Positions 36,118 to 45,974 of a stretch of DNA of 64,000 bases are shown here, one piece after another. The position numbers were made by a program, and so were the translations under genes. This DNA is from Colocasia esculenta. Lineage: Eukaryota > Streptophyta > Magnoliopsida > Alismatales > Araceae. Under the pieces are notes generated by a model. It was not told where the DNA came from. It searched no databases and saw only the letters and a list, made by a program, of their open reading frames with translations. The DNA is taken from assembly GCA_014218235.1 (NCBI GenBank), contig CM024763.1, positions 86,786,244 through 86,850,243 of the forward strand. The letters are read 5' to 3'. Each line of letters opens with the position of its first letter. Position 1 is the stretch's first letter.

Positions 36118-37360
36118 ATGACTTATATTCTTCTCACTTTTTTATTTATCATGTATTATGATGATGTGTAGATATAATGATATAGAATGAATCCTTTTTT
36201 GGCATTGGAATGATTGTGTGACAGTGACGAGTAAGATATAAGTGCCACTTTCTTTCTTTTGTTGCGACCTGCACAATTAAGAAAACATTAAACCAAGTTA
36301 GATCCGTTCTTCGACTTAGCCCCTTGCCTTGAGCATGATGAGTGACCAACCTTGATAATGGTCAAGGGGCTAAACCTTATTAAATAGGCAAAAGAAATAA
36401 GTAAACAAATGACATGCAAGCATGAGTGAGTAAAATATTTTTGGGGTTTTGAAATCATTTGATTTGAAAATATCTGATTTTTGTTAGAGTTTTGAATATT
36501 TGGTTTTTGGAGTTTTGAAATATTTGATTTTTTGGTGTTTCAAAATATTCGATGTTTTTGGAGTTTTGAAAGGTGCCTAAAGCCAGTGTTAGCCCTTCCT
36601 AAAATAAGACGTGCGAGATGGAAGGTACTCACCCTTTTAGGCCACAACACATAGACCAATTCAAACTGCTGGTTAGGAGTCTTGGTCACCTCCCCTCTTA
36701 CCAAGGGCTTTACTAAGATAGGATGTGTGCTTAGGGGTGACATGCCATAGGCGATTGCCCCTAGTTGACAGTGCGGCTACCTAGGCCATACCTATGAGAC
36801 GACCTGATCTTGTAGAGGGAAGTGGAAGATTATTTAAGAAAAGTCTAATATAGGTTTAAGGATGTTAGGTTAGGCTTCCCCACAGCATATCCCTCAAAGA
36901 TTAGGTCTGTTGCATAAGAACTTTGTGGTATTTTCTTATAGATTTATATTGTCTAGAGCATGTGTACGACCGGGCTCATGAGCGTCCCGCGGGACTTTTC
37001 CACTCTTTGCCATGCCCCTATTCTATTATGTTATTTTTCTTTCATTTGCTTCTTTGTTTCTTCACTTTTGCTATTTTCATATTTGACTGTCTCTGTTTGA
37101 GACTTCCTCTTGTCAGAGTGTGCTTAAGGTTGATGGCCTCGCCCTTATGACCCTTGCCTCTACACTTTGACCGATTTGGGAGAGATGACCTTTGCACTAC
37201 TTACGCATGGCCTACGTAGACACGACGTCCACTAAGCGCAGCCGCCTAGGCTTGTCATGTGAGTGTGTGTTGGTCCTAACTTAGGGCAACCCTTGACGAC
37301 TGGGGAAGGGACTTCTGACTCTTAACACGGAGTTATCCCTAATCTAAGTGTTGTGGCCTC
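36118..37360 (-). other. 3-prime UTR and possibly LTR of Tat-like element C; borders not resolved
   Basis: Lies downstream of the integrase of C on the minus strand. It includes repeated gttttgaaatatttg-like words at 36440-36570 (plus strand). I could not find a convincing PPT plus TG...CA terminus, so the LTR of C is not placed. Bases 36118-36350 may be the unique flank of the PMD pseudogene. No gene is seen. Confidence 0.5.
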
Positions 37361-37568
37361 ACACCTACAGACCTAGGGATAGAATCTTTTAAGGTACAAC
37401 CCATTCCTCGGATGTGACAATTCTACGCCCTCAACATTGATTAAGCGAAAGGCATTTTCCGGATACACCTATAAACCTAGGGAAAGAATCTTTTAAGGTA
37501 CAACCCATTCCTCGGATGTGAAAATTCTACGCCCTCAACATTGATTAAGCGATAGGCATTTTCCGGAT
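37361..37568. repeat. 104-bp tandem duplication at the integrase end of element C
   Basis: Two copies, 37361-37464 and 37465-37568, begin acacct and share aatcttttaaggtacaaccc, ttctacgccctc and ggcattttccgg. The unit is not a multiple of three, so the duplicate would not extend the frame. It copies the last ~30 codons of integrase (ENAYRLINVEGVEF). Confidence 0.9.
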
Positions 37569-38560
37569 ACACCTCTTTCACTACATACGGACCTTCCCAA
37601 TTTGGTTGTAGTTTGGACCTTGGACCTCCGGGTTTGATAAAAATGCGTTTCAAGACCATATAACCCTCTTGGAATTTTTGTTCAATTACCTTCTCTTCAA
37701 AAGACCTTGAGATTCACCTTTGATATGAGAGCACGTGATCAGTTGCCATTAACCGCCTTTCATCTAAGAGTTCCAATTGGACTAGCAACGCCTCTCGACG
37801 TTCGTCAAGATTAAGTTCCTTATGAAGTTGGACTCTTAGTGAAGGAATCAAGATCTTGTATGGAACTACTGCCTCCATCCCATAAGTGAGAGCATATGGG
37901 GTTTGTCCCAGGGAGTACGGACTGAGGTGTGGTAAGCCCATAGAGCCTCTATTAGCTTTTCTGGCAAATCAACGAATTTATGCGATTCACAAGTTTTCTT
38001 TAAGATTTTAAGAAGGGTTTTGTTAGTTGCTTCAGCTTGGCCATTGCCTTGTGGGTAATATGGAGATGAATGATGCAGATGATATTGTATTTCTTACAGA
38101 GATCATGAAATTCTTGCGAGATGAATTGTGGCCCGTTATCTGTGATGCTGCTGCTTGGCACTCCAAACCGCGAGATGATATTCTTCATGATAAAGGCACA
38201 CTATGGATGCTTTGATTTCTGTGAACGCTTCTGCTTATGCCCACTTGGTGTAATACTCAGTTGCTATTAGGATAAATGATTTTTGCTTGGTTTGAGCATT
38301 AGGATCACCAAGGGGGCCAACAATATTAAAAGCCCACATGGAAAATGGCCAAGGCGTGGAGAATGGATGAAGTGAGGATGAAGGAGCATGAATTCTATCA
38401 GCATGGAGTTGGCATTTGACACACCTACTGATGTAGATGGCACAGTCTTCTTCTAGGATTGTCCAGTAGTAGCTTTGCCGAATGATCTTCTTAGAAAGCA
38501 TTTGACTATTGACATGCCCTCCGCATTCACTAGCATGGGATCCTTCTACCACTTTCCAGG
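37477..38560 (-). pseudogene. Integrase of Tat-like element C, decayed
   Basis: Block 38552-38235 has the zinc region (HASECGGH and CVKCQ). The first catalytic position reads WAFNIVGPL, where the family has WGIDIIGP, so the catalytic Asp is Asn. Block 38188-38000 has FGVPSSSITDNGPQF (second Asp). Block 37941-37714 has SLGQTPYALTYGMEAVVP, a Tat-type spelling. Block 37659-37477 has NWEGPYVVKEVYPENAYRL. Stops separate the blocks. There is no chromodomain. Confidence 0.85.
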
Positions 38561-39300
38561 CTTCGTCATCATTGAGACATCTCAGAAGAACTCCATTAAG
38601 AGCCCGCTTGTACAGAACTCCTCTGATGACTGTGTACCTTAGGCGGCTCTTCTTATGGCCTTGTGATCCTCCGAGTTTGCCCCTTAGAGATATGACCCAT
38701 CCTTACAGTACTGCTCAATCTCAAAATACCATGGCAATTCTTCTTCATCTAGATCTCCTCGAGCTCAGCTAGCATGATCTGTTGCGCTTCTCTCTTCCTA
38801 GCCCTCTCTTCTAAGGTTGTCCTAAGGTTCTTGAACTAAGGATCTTGGGGAGATGGAATATCGAGCTGTTGGACGACATTGTCTCAGTCCGATGGCTCAG
38901 GGGAAGGATAGAGAAGAGGCTAGTGACGCTAAGGCGTCAGCCAAGATATTTTGTGAGCGAGGAGTGTGGACATAGATAAGCTTGTGAAATTCCTTGCCAA
39001 CAACGTGACCAAATCTTGATATGGTTTAAGCTTTGGGTCACGAGTGCGGTAAGTTGAGAGCACCTGCCGCAAAACAAGTTGAGAGTCTCCTATGATTATA
39101 AGGTGGGATGCACCGAGGATATAAGCACGCTTATGACCAGCTAGGAGAGCTTCATACTCAAACATGTTGTAGTGGCAGAAAAGGTGTGTTGAAAAGCTAT
39201 GGGGATGGTAATACCCTCCGGGGTAAGTAGCACAACTCCAGTGTCCCGTCCCTCAGAGTTGAGTGCACCATCAAATGGAGGGACCAGAAGGGGTCTTTGG
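38561..39300 (-). pseudogene. Second (archaeal-type) RNase H of element C and linker to integrase
   Basis: Near 39290-39170 the minus strand reads FDGALNSEGRDTGVVLLTPE, followed by block 39165-38929 with EYEALLAGHKRAYILGASHL and IIIGDSQLVLRQV. This matches the additional RNase H of Tat/Ogre elements, located between the first RNase H and integrase. Catalytic acidic positions (FDGA, EYEALL, GDSQL) are visible. Bases 38561-38928 are a broken linker without a recognised domain. Confidence 0.8.
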
Positions 39301-40662
39301 AAATGACCAAGAGCTCTTCATCAGGAAACTCCTCTCGGATGGAATCGCTGTGAGGTAATGGCAAATGGGCAAGGTGCTCGGCGATGGCATATCCCTTGAT
39401 GGATATTTTGACTACAAAGGAGATGTCAAATTGAGAGAGGAAGCTCTGCCAGCGTGCATGTCGATCATAGAGGATGAGTTTTTCTAAGAGATACCTGAGT
39501 GGATCCATCCTCGAGATCAACTTGACCTCATGGGCAAGAAAGTAATGTTTAAGCTTTTGGACTACCCACACAAGCGCGACACAAGTCTTGTCTGCGGTGG
39601 TGTATTTGGCCTCTGTGGTGTTGAAAAGTCTAGAAAGATAGTATGCTGCCCTTTCTTTCCCTGATTCATCATGTTGTGCAAGGAAAAACATTAGGGAGTC
39701 CTCAATGACTGAGAGATATAGGATTAGTGGTTTCCCAGGTACAGGAGATTGCAAAACTGGGGATTAATGAGATACCTTTTCAAATCGTTGAAGGCTTCTT
39801 GGCACTTGTCATTCCATTCAAACTTTGCCCCTCCTTTCAAAATATCATAGAATGGGCGGCATCTTTGTGAATGCTGCAATATGAATCTTCTAATGAATTG
39901 CAAACGCCCAATCAACCTCTTAATTGTGAAATGTTCTTGGGAGGCGGCATTTCCGCAATAGCCTAGCCTTGTTTGAATCAATCTCAATCCCCCGCTTGAT
40001 AACTATGAAACCTAGCAACTTTCCTGATGATACCCCGAACACACACTTCTTTGGATTCATTCTCAGTTGGTATTCCCTTGATCTTTGCAACACCTTGGCC
40101 AGGATCCCGAGGTGTTCTCTCCTTGTTCTTAATTTCACCAAGATGTCATCCACGTATACTTCTACATAGACATGCATCATGTCGTGGAAGATAGCAATCA
40201 TCACCCTTCGATAGGTAGCCCCATCATTCTTTAGCCCAAATGGCATGACTACATAACAGTATGTGCCCCAAGGCATGGTGAAGGATGTTTTCTCTTGATG
40301 TTTAGGAGCTAGAAGGATCTGGTTATAGCCAGAATATCCATCCATGAATGAGAGGGTCTCGCACCCAGCAGTGTTATCAATTAGAACATCAATGTGACGA
40401 AGCAGGAAGTCATCCTTGGGACATGCCCTATTTAGGTCCCGGAAGTCAATGCAGATTTTGACTTTTCCATCCTTCTTCATGACTGGGACTATATTCGCTA
40501 CCCAATTAGGATAAAGTACCACCCTGATGAATCTAGCTTTGTGGAGTTTGTCCACCTTTTCTTTCATCTCCAGGGCCATCAGTAGGTGGAATCCTCTAAG
40601 TTTTTGCTTTATGGCCTTTGCCCTTTCTTTCAACGCGAGTCGATGTTCCACTAATCAGAGGT
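39301..40662 (-). pseudogene. Reverse transcriptase and first RNase H of Tat-like element C
   Basis: The RT block (40651-39920, 243 codons) has ICIDFRDLNRACPKDDF at 67-82, FMDGYSGYNQI at 102-112, MPFGLKNDGATYRRVM at 136-151 and the catalytic box VYVDDILVK at 165-173. It is followed through a frameshift by ARWQSFLSQFDISF and SVIEDSLMFFLAQHDESGKE (39754-39300), the degenerate first RNase H typical of the Tat lineage. YVDDILVK spelling and the dual RNase H layout support Tat. Confidence 0.85.
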
Positions 40663-42000
40663 CTAGGCTGGCATGTCCTCATATGACCTGGCAAATGTGT
40701 TTTTGTACTCCCTCAAAATTTTCACTAGTTCCTCTTCTTCATCAAGAAGGAGATTTGCTGCAATCATCACAAGCCTGGGATCCTCTTCTGTTCCAAGGTT
40801 GACTTCCTTAGCAGGTTCATCTACCACCGTTGTAGGCTCATCAAATCTTCTTACGCCACAAGCATACATTTTGGCGGTGTTGTCTACTTCGCTATCCTCT
40901 TCATCAATTGAGTCCTCATCATTCATGATTTCATAGACACCAAATCCATCGTCTACGAACACCCCATCCTGCACAACTTCTTCTTCTAACACTACCGCTT
41001 CTTTTGTGAACTCCTCTATCAACAATAATGCTTGACATTGCCAAGCTAACTCTTGAAGGTATCTGAGGGGAATAGCCTTGCCCCGTTGCTTCCTAGGACA
41101 ATTCTGGACTTGGTGGGCTGTGGGTTGACCTGACTCCCTACCCTAGACTTACCTAGACTAGGACTAGACTCTCCTAACCTAGATGACTCTACTTGACTAG
41201 ATGACTCTACAAGACAAGTTGAGGACATGGGGTCCTCGAAGAGGATGGATATTTAATGAAAGAGTGGAAGGGGAAGCCCCAATTGAGGGGTGCCCCTGAT
41301 CAGGAAGGTGAAGGAGGTATGTTGGCTCCTCGGCCTCAATGTGCATTTTAAGATTGGCATTTTTTTTTGGGGACCAGTGGAGAGCATGCAACACGAGAGA
41401 GTGATCTCATAGTCTCTTGGATTAGAGTGCAGGTAGTGAGGACTGAGTGTGGGAGGCCAGGACTGAAGATGTTACACATGGTTGCCAAGATTTTGGGAGA
41501 CAGATGACTGATTATGGGTGGTGATGGAGGAATAAGATTTGGAAGAAGAGAGCGCAGGATTGATGGATGGATAGCCAGGCATCTGCTCCTCCATAGCTCG
41601 TCCACCGTCTTCCCTTCTTCATAAGGATGTCTGGTTCTCCCACGTTCGTGGCATCATTCATCAATTGCCACTTGGATGTGATGGATGTGGGAGGCTCTAG
41701 CAGTTCAGATGCAGTTGGTGGCCAAGTTTGGTCCTCATCCCAGAATAGATGGCCGAGGGCTATAGTGACGCCCTCCATGTCGAACTAGTGATACCATTCA
41801 GCCTCTGGGTCGCCCGTCTTCCTTCTTTTCCCCGGGCGGAGTGTCTCCAGTGCCTTGTATGTGAGCATGTGGGTCATGTGCCATAAGAAGTTCTTGCCAT
41901 GTATGTCGTGCTGTGAAAGCTTTGCCTCAACCACTACAGTGTTGTATCCTGGTTGGGTTGGGCCTTTGACAAAATGACACCACAGTGTCTATGTGAGCGG
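40663..42000 (-). other. Linker between G-patch and RT of element C, broken
   Basis: Block 41025-40663 is acidic (EEEVVQDGVFVDDGFGVYEI, DEEDSEVDN) and ends in LREYKNTFARSYEDMP, the usual entry to RT in Tat elements. Bases 41046-42000 contain only short, disconnected frames, so this part of the polyprotein has decayed or was variable. No domain is recognised. Confidence 0.65.
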
Positions 42001-42282
42001 TCAGCAGTCAGCCTTAAGAGTGGATGTGCTGGATGACCATGGCTTGGACTTTTCCCTGTAACCAAGTCCCCATCGAATCTTCATCACAATGTTTGGGATG
42101 GGCTTGGTGATGCCTTGAATCTCTGCCCCTAAGCCTTTTCCTTCCTCATAGCCTAGCCTCATCATGATCTGCCACCCTTTAGTGCTTAGTGGCTCCTTTC
42201 TCTTGACAGCATTAACCTGTGCTGAACTAGCTTCTTGCTTTGAGTGGAATGAATAAGCCCAAGGGTAGTTAATGTCTAACAC
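42001..42282 (-). pseudogene. G-patch-like segment of the element C polyprotein
   Basis: The minus strand encodes GWQIMMRLGYEEGKGLGAEI followed by QGITKPI and then GLGY. This fits the G-patch pattern (aromatic/hydrophobic-x-x-M-G-Y-xx-G-x-G-L-G). G-patch proteins bind nucleic acid or activate DEAH helicases. Some retroelement polyproteins carry one after the protease, and here it follows the protease at 42441-42677. The role in plant elements is not known to me. Confidence 0.75.
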
Positions 42283-42680
42283 AGAGACAATAGGCTTGTT
42301 GGAGGGCTAGACAATTGGAAGTAGGGTATCATTAATGGCGTCGACTGTGTGGGCAGTGGCTATGCTTTTGACTTTAATGACCCATCCTTGGAAGGGGAAC
42401 TTCAAACATTGATGTGCAGTGGATGGACAACCCCTAGTGCTTATAACCATGGGAGTCCTAGGATATCCTTGAACATGGGGTTGATATCAAGTACATAGAA
42501 GTCAACAGTGACAGCTAACAGCCCCAGTTCGGCTTGTACAGTCACCATGTCGTGATAGGATCTCCTGGAATTGTCATAAGCGGCTATGTTGGTTGGTGTT
42601 AGCAATCCTTCTAACACATCACATGCTCTCAGGGTGCTCAGTGGGCAGACATTGTTTGATGCCCCAGTGTCGACCAATGT
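42283..42680 (-). pseudogene. Aspartic protease of element C
   Basis: Block 42677-42441 begins MVDTGASNNVCPLSTLRA, with the active-site D-T-G-A and the hydrophobic text typical of retropepsins. It ends DINPMFKDILGLPWL, corresponding to the second half of the fold. It is followed by a short broken stretch before the G-patch. Confidence 0.8.
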
Positions 42681-43107
42681 TGCCCCTACTGCTACATGGT
42701 TGATGACCAGGGTTACCGTGGGCCGACAATCATTTGCAGAAAGTATCTTAAAGCTTCTTGGTGCTCTTTGGATTTCTTTATCAATTCTAGTATTGAAATC
42801 TTGGCAGGCACATGATCTAGATGCTTGAGGATGTCATAGTGTGTCCCGAGCAGCGGCTCAATCACCCCCTCTTCTTGCCCTTGCTGTTGAGGTTGTTGCT
42901 GATGTGGTTGTAGAACCTGTTGGGGATTGTTTTGGCTAGTGGAGGTAGTGAAGATGGGTAGATAGGGCCGACAAAAGACCCGTCCACTCCGTAGGGTAGT
43001 TTGATGGGTGACAGGTTGTCTGGTGGAGGATAAAGTGGCGGCGGAAGGTTGAGGATCCAGCCTAGGTGGTGGCAAGATGATGGTGTGGTAGTGGTTATGA
43101 CAGATGG
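42681..43107 (-). pseudogene. C-terminal tail of Gag or pre-protease region of element C, truncated
   Basis: The block 43107-42713 is Pro/Gln-rich (LQPHQQQPQQQGQEEG) followed by YDILKHLDHVPAKISILELI, which resembles the segment before the protease in Tat polyproteins. It is cut at about 43108 by a copia-type LTR, so the Gag core, leader and 5-prime LTR of C are not in the window. Confidence 0.7.
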
Positions 43108-44321
43108 TGTGTAGGATCAAATAAGTAGATGAATAGATCTAGAAGGGGGGGTTGAATAGATCTGACACCAATTACTGCAGAAGCTTAAGCAATTTAAAAT
43201 TATTTCAAATTATAGATCCATTTAGACAGATAATCTTAGTGATCTGATGTGTGAATGTGTGTATATGATGTGTGAAGCAATTAGACAAGTAGTGTGAATG
43301 CGAATCCTATGCAAGTATCTAGCACAGAAAAATAGGTCAAACCATTGCACAGGAGATTTTTAGGTGGTTCGAAATCACACCAGTGATTCCTACATCCACC
43401 CCTTATACAGTGAGGCACTACTACTCAAATCTGACTACAACACACACCCTTGAGCTTGAAGGCTCAAACTACACACACAGAGCAAATCCACAAGAAATCA
43501 GATCCTCTAGCATTGATATGATTCACACCCTTACAAGCACACAGAAATCTACACAGAACACATGTACAAATCTCATGAGCACTCAAAGATAAGCTGAGAA
43601 GAACACTCCAATAGATGAATAAACAAGAGGTGAATTGGATGTCCCTTGTTGAATATGATTTGCAGAAGCTTGAATTGAAGGTTTTTGAGAAGATCAGATG
43701 GAGTACTCCTTCAATCTATGATGCTCTGTTTTTAGATCTGCTGCTTGCACGATTCTTTCTTCATCCTCTGCTGCTCTTCTTCTTGATCTGCTCTTCTTTC
43801 AGCACTACAATGCTTTCTCCACTGCTTGGCCTTGATCCCCACGTCCTCTAGGATGGAATCGATGGATGGCTGCTCCAGATGAGACATGGGAGTTTTTATA
43901 GCCTCTGTGCAATCCCCAGTCCCTTGTACGTGGGAGAGATGTGCACAGTAACCTAGAATGCACCCAAGGCTGCCACGTGTCCAAAAGGCCTTTCCTCATT
44001 GCCACTTGGGTGAAAGGGCATTTTGGTAATAATAGAATCTCCCAAAAAGTCTCCAGAGATAAATCACGGCCATTAGATATCATACTTTGCGCGTTTCTGA
44101 GTTTTCACACAAAGTGAGTTGACTCAGGTTTTCATGTGAGTCTACACTACTGACTAAGTAACAGTTTCAGCTTACTGGCAGAACACTAGTGTCGACCTGA
44201 CTTTCAACTAGAGTCGACCTGACTGACAGCTAGTGCCGACCTGATTGTCAACTAGTGTCGACACTACTATAACTTATTCATCAGGAGCTTGCTGGGCAGA
44301 CTTTGTGAGTTGACCTTGAAA
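43108..44321 (-). mobile_element. Partial copia-type LTR (related to element D LTR)
   Basis: Its plus-strand start (tgtgtaggatc...) and the text tctagaaggggggg plus ttgaata at about 43138-43157 resemble the start of the D LTR at 44322. Both then carry gattcctacatccacc or gtatcctacatccacc text. It is cut at 44321 where the D LTR begins. The start could be 43108 or 43110. Open frames such as 43615-43851 look incidental. It contains a perfect 22-bp-period palindrome array. Confidence 0.65.
44191..44262. repeat. GTCGAC array with exact 22-bp period
   Basis: Cores start at 44191 (GTCGAC), 44213 (GTCGAC), 44235 (GCCGAC) and 44257 (GTCGAC). All three steps are 22 bp. The linkers are similar (ctgactttcaactaga, ctgactgacagctagt, ctgattgtcaactagt), so this is a short minisatellite with a self-complementary core. 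Confidence 0.9.
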
Positions 44322-45154
44322 TGTTGCGGAAAACAGCTATGTAGAAATCTAGAAGGGGGGGGGGGGTTGAATATATTTCACTGTATTAAAAAATTCACTC
44401 GATTGAAGAACTTAGATCTAAGACTTAGTCACAATTCTGAACAAATTAGACAAATCATATGATGTGATAGCAGTGAGCCTACCAAACATCTAACACACAA
44501 GCAATCAAACCACAAAGACACAAGGATTTAGGATGGTTCGGATTACACAATTGTGTATCCTACATCCACCATCCACACACACACACACACAATGTGGCTT
44601 ATATCGTCAGTTCAGAATGGGTCACACTTCAACACACACAATCTGAGATGACAAAGATCTCAGATCTGAACACACACGTAAATTTGGGCACAAGGATTGC
44701 TCCAATTTCACAAAATACACACAATAGATTGAGTTTGAAGTATAGAACCAGATGAAACACTTGATTTTCAAATAGAATAAATCTGGTTCGAATCCCCCTG
44801 TTCTGGTTCCAGATGAGAATTCAAAACTCCAGCTCCAGCTCTAGGATGAAGACTTTAGAATCTAAGAATTCCACTTGAGATTGATCAGCAAAGGTGCTTG
44901 GATCTTCTAATCCTTCAGATCTGGGCGCAGTTCTCCAGGATGGAGCTTCTCTCTGAAATCGCCTACTGCTTCTTGGAATGAGAGGGCTGAAGTGTGTATC
45001 CCCCAAGAAATGAGTTGATGATGGGCCTTTATAGTCCCATGAGTCCACGAAGTGCCTTGGAATTTGGGGGCACAGAAATTCCCGCTCAAAAGCCATCAAC
45101 CAAAGTCATCCACGTGTCCTTACATTTCAGATCTGGAAAAATTAGCCAAAGTGT

Positions 45155-45552
45155 GTCGACACACATGAGACATGTGTCGACACAAGTCCTTGGCTTTGAG
45201 TCCTGGCAGCTTAATCTATTGAGTTGTGTCGACACACTTTGCACTTGTGTCGACACACATTCCACTACCTGCAGAACAAGCTTCTAGGAGGGACAGGGAG
45301 TGTCGACACACAAGCAACCTGTGTCGACACCACTGGTCACTGGCTTCAGAATAGGCTTCTGGGAGGGACAGGGAGTGTCGACACACAAGCAACCTGTGTC
45401 GACACCACTGTCCACTTTCATACTTCACTGTTTACTAGATGCATGGGATGTGTCGACACCACTGAACATGTGTCGACACAACTGGCTTGCTTTCATGTTT
45501 ATTTGCTCTAGGATTGAGTCATGTGTCGACACACTATCTGAATGGTGTTGAC
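45155..45552. repeat. Six pairs of GTCGAC palindromes in the D LTR
   Basis: Core starts are 45155/45176, 45228/45249, 45302/45323, 45377/45398, 45452/45472 and 45525/45547. Spacing within pairs is 21, 21, 21, 21, 20 and 22 bp. Pair-to-pair distances are 73, 74, 75, 75 and 73 bp. Most cores are extended to TGTGTCGACACA. The last one is GTTGAC, a likely deaminated form. The pairs thus recur at a second, ~74-bp period. Confidence 0.92.
45272..45421. repeat. 75-bp tandem duplication in the D LTR
   Basis: Two copies, 45272-45346 and 45347-45421, share aggcttct/aagcttct, gggagggacaggg-type text and one pair of GTCGAC palindromes each. They are nearly identical. The ~74-bp pair spacing on both sides suggests older, diverged copies of the same unit. 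Confidence 0.9.
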
Positions 45553-45678
45553 ACCACTATCATCAAATGAACATTTTCTGTGGGCTACATATGAAAAATA
45601 GTGTTAGATATTATTGAAGCATGATTTCCACATTTGTATGGATCATAGTTAAACATCATCAAAACAAGAGATCCAACA

Positions 45679-45692
45679 ATCTCCCCCTTTTT
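45679..45692 (-). other. Polypurine tract of element D
   Basis: The minus strand reads AAAAAGGGGGAGAT immediately before TGTTGGATC. This is the usual spelling in SIRE/Maximus-type copia elements. Confidence 0.8.
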
Positions 45693-45974
45693 GATGATGG
45701 CAACTATGATTCATTAAACAATTTTTGTTTATACAAACATGATGTTCTGACACAATCATTTACATCATTCCATAACATACAAAGATGACAGTTGCATTCC
45801 AAATTCACATCACATAAAAAACAACATATAATTCAAACATTCAACTCCTAAAATGAGCAAGCATGACATTCAATGTTCAAACCAACAACCAGAATTAAGC
45901 AAAACTAAAGTATCACCCTTTACACCCTTTACACCCTTCTCCCCTTTGTCGACATCATCAAACTAAAAGAAGCA
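45693..45974 (-). other. Short untranslated stretch between env-like region and PPT of D
   Basis: AT-rich, with a tandem acaccctttacaccctt near 45920-45940. No coding sequence is seen. Confidence 0.6.

Larger units (their letters stand above)
44322..45678 (-). mobile_element. 3-prime LTR of SIRE/Maximus-like copia element D
   Basis: The minus strand begins TGTTGGATCTCTTG right after the PPT and ends CCGCAACA, giving 1357 bp. Near the plus-strand start is a G tract followed by ttgaata, also present in the preceding partial LTR. A (CA)n run is at about 44575-44591. The half nearest the PPT holds six pairs of GTCGAC palindromes. No gene is present. Confidence 0.8.

Noticed and set aside
43615..43851. 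78-codon open frame in the partial copia LTR
   Set aside because: Located inside LTR-like sequence, with a hydrophobic Leu/Phe run and no relatives recognised; probably chance.
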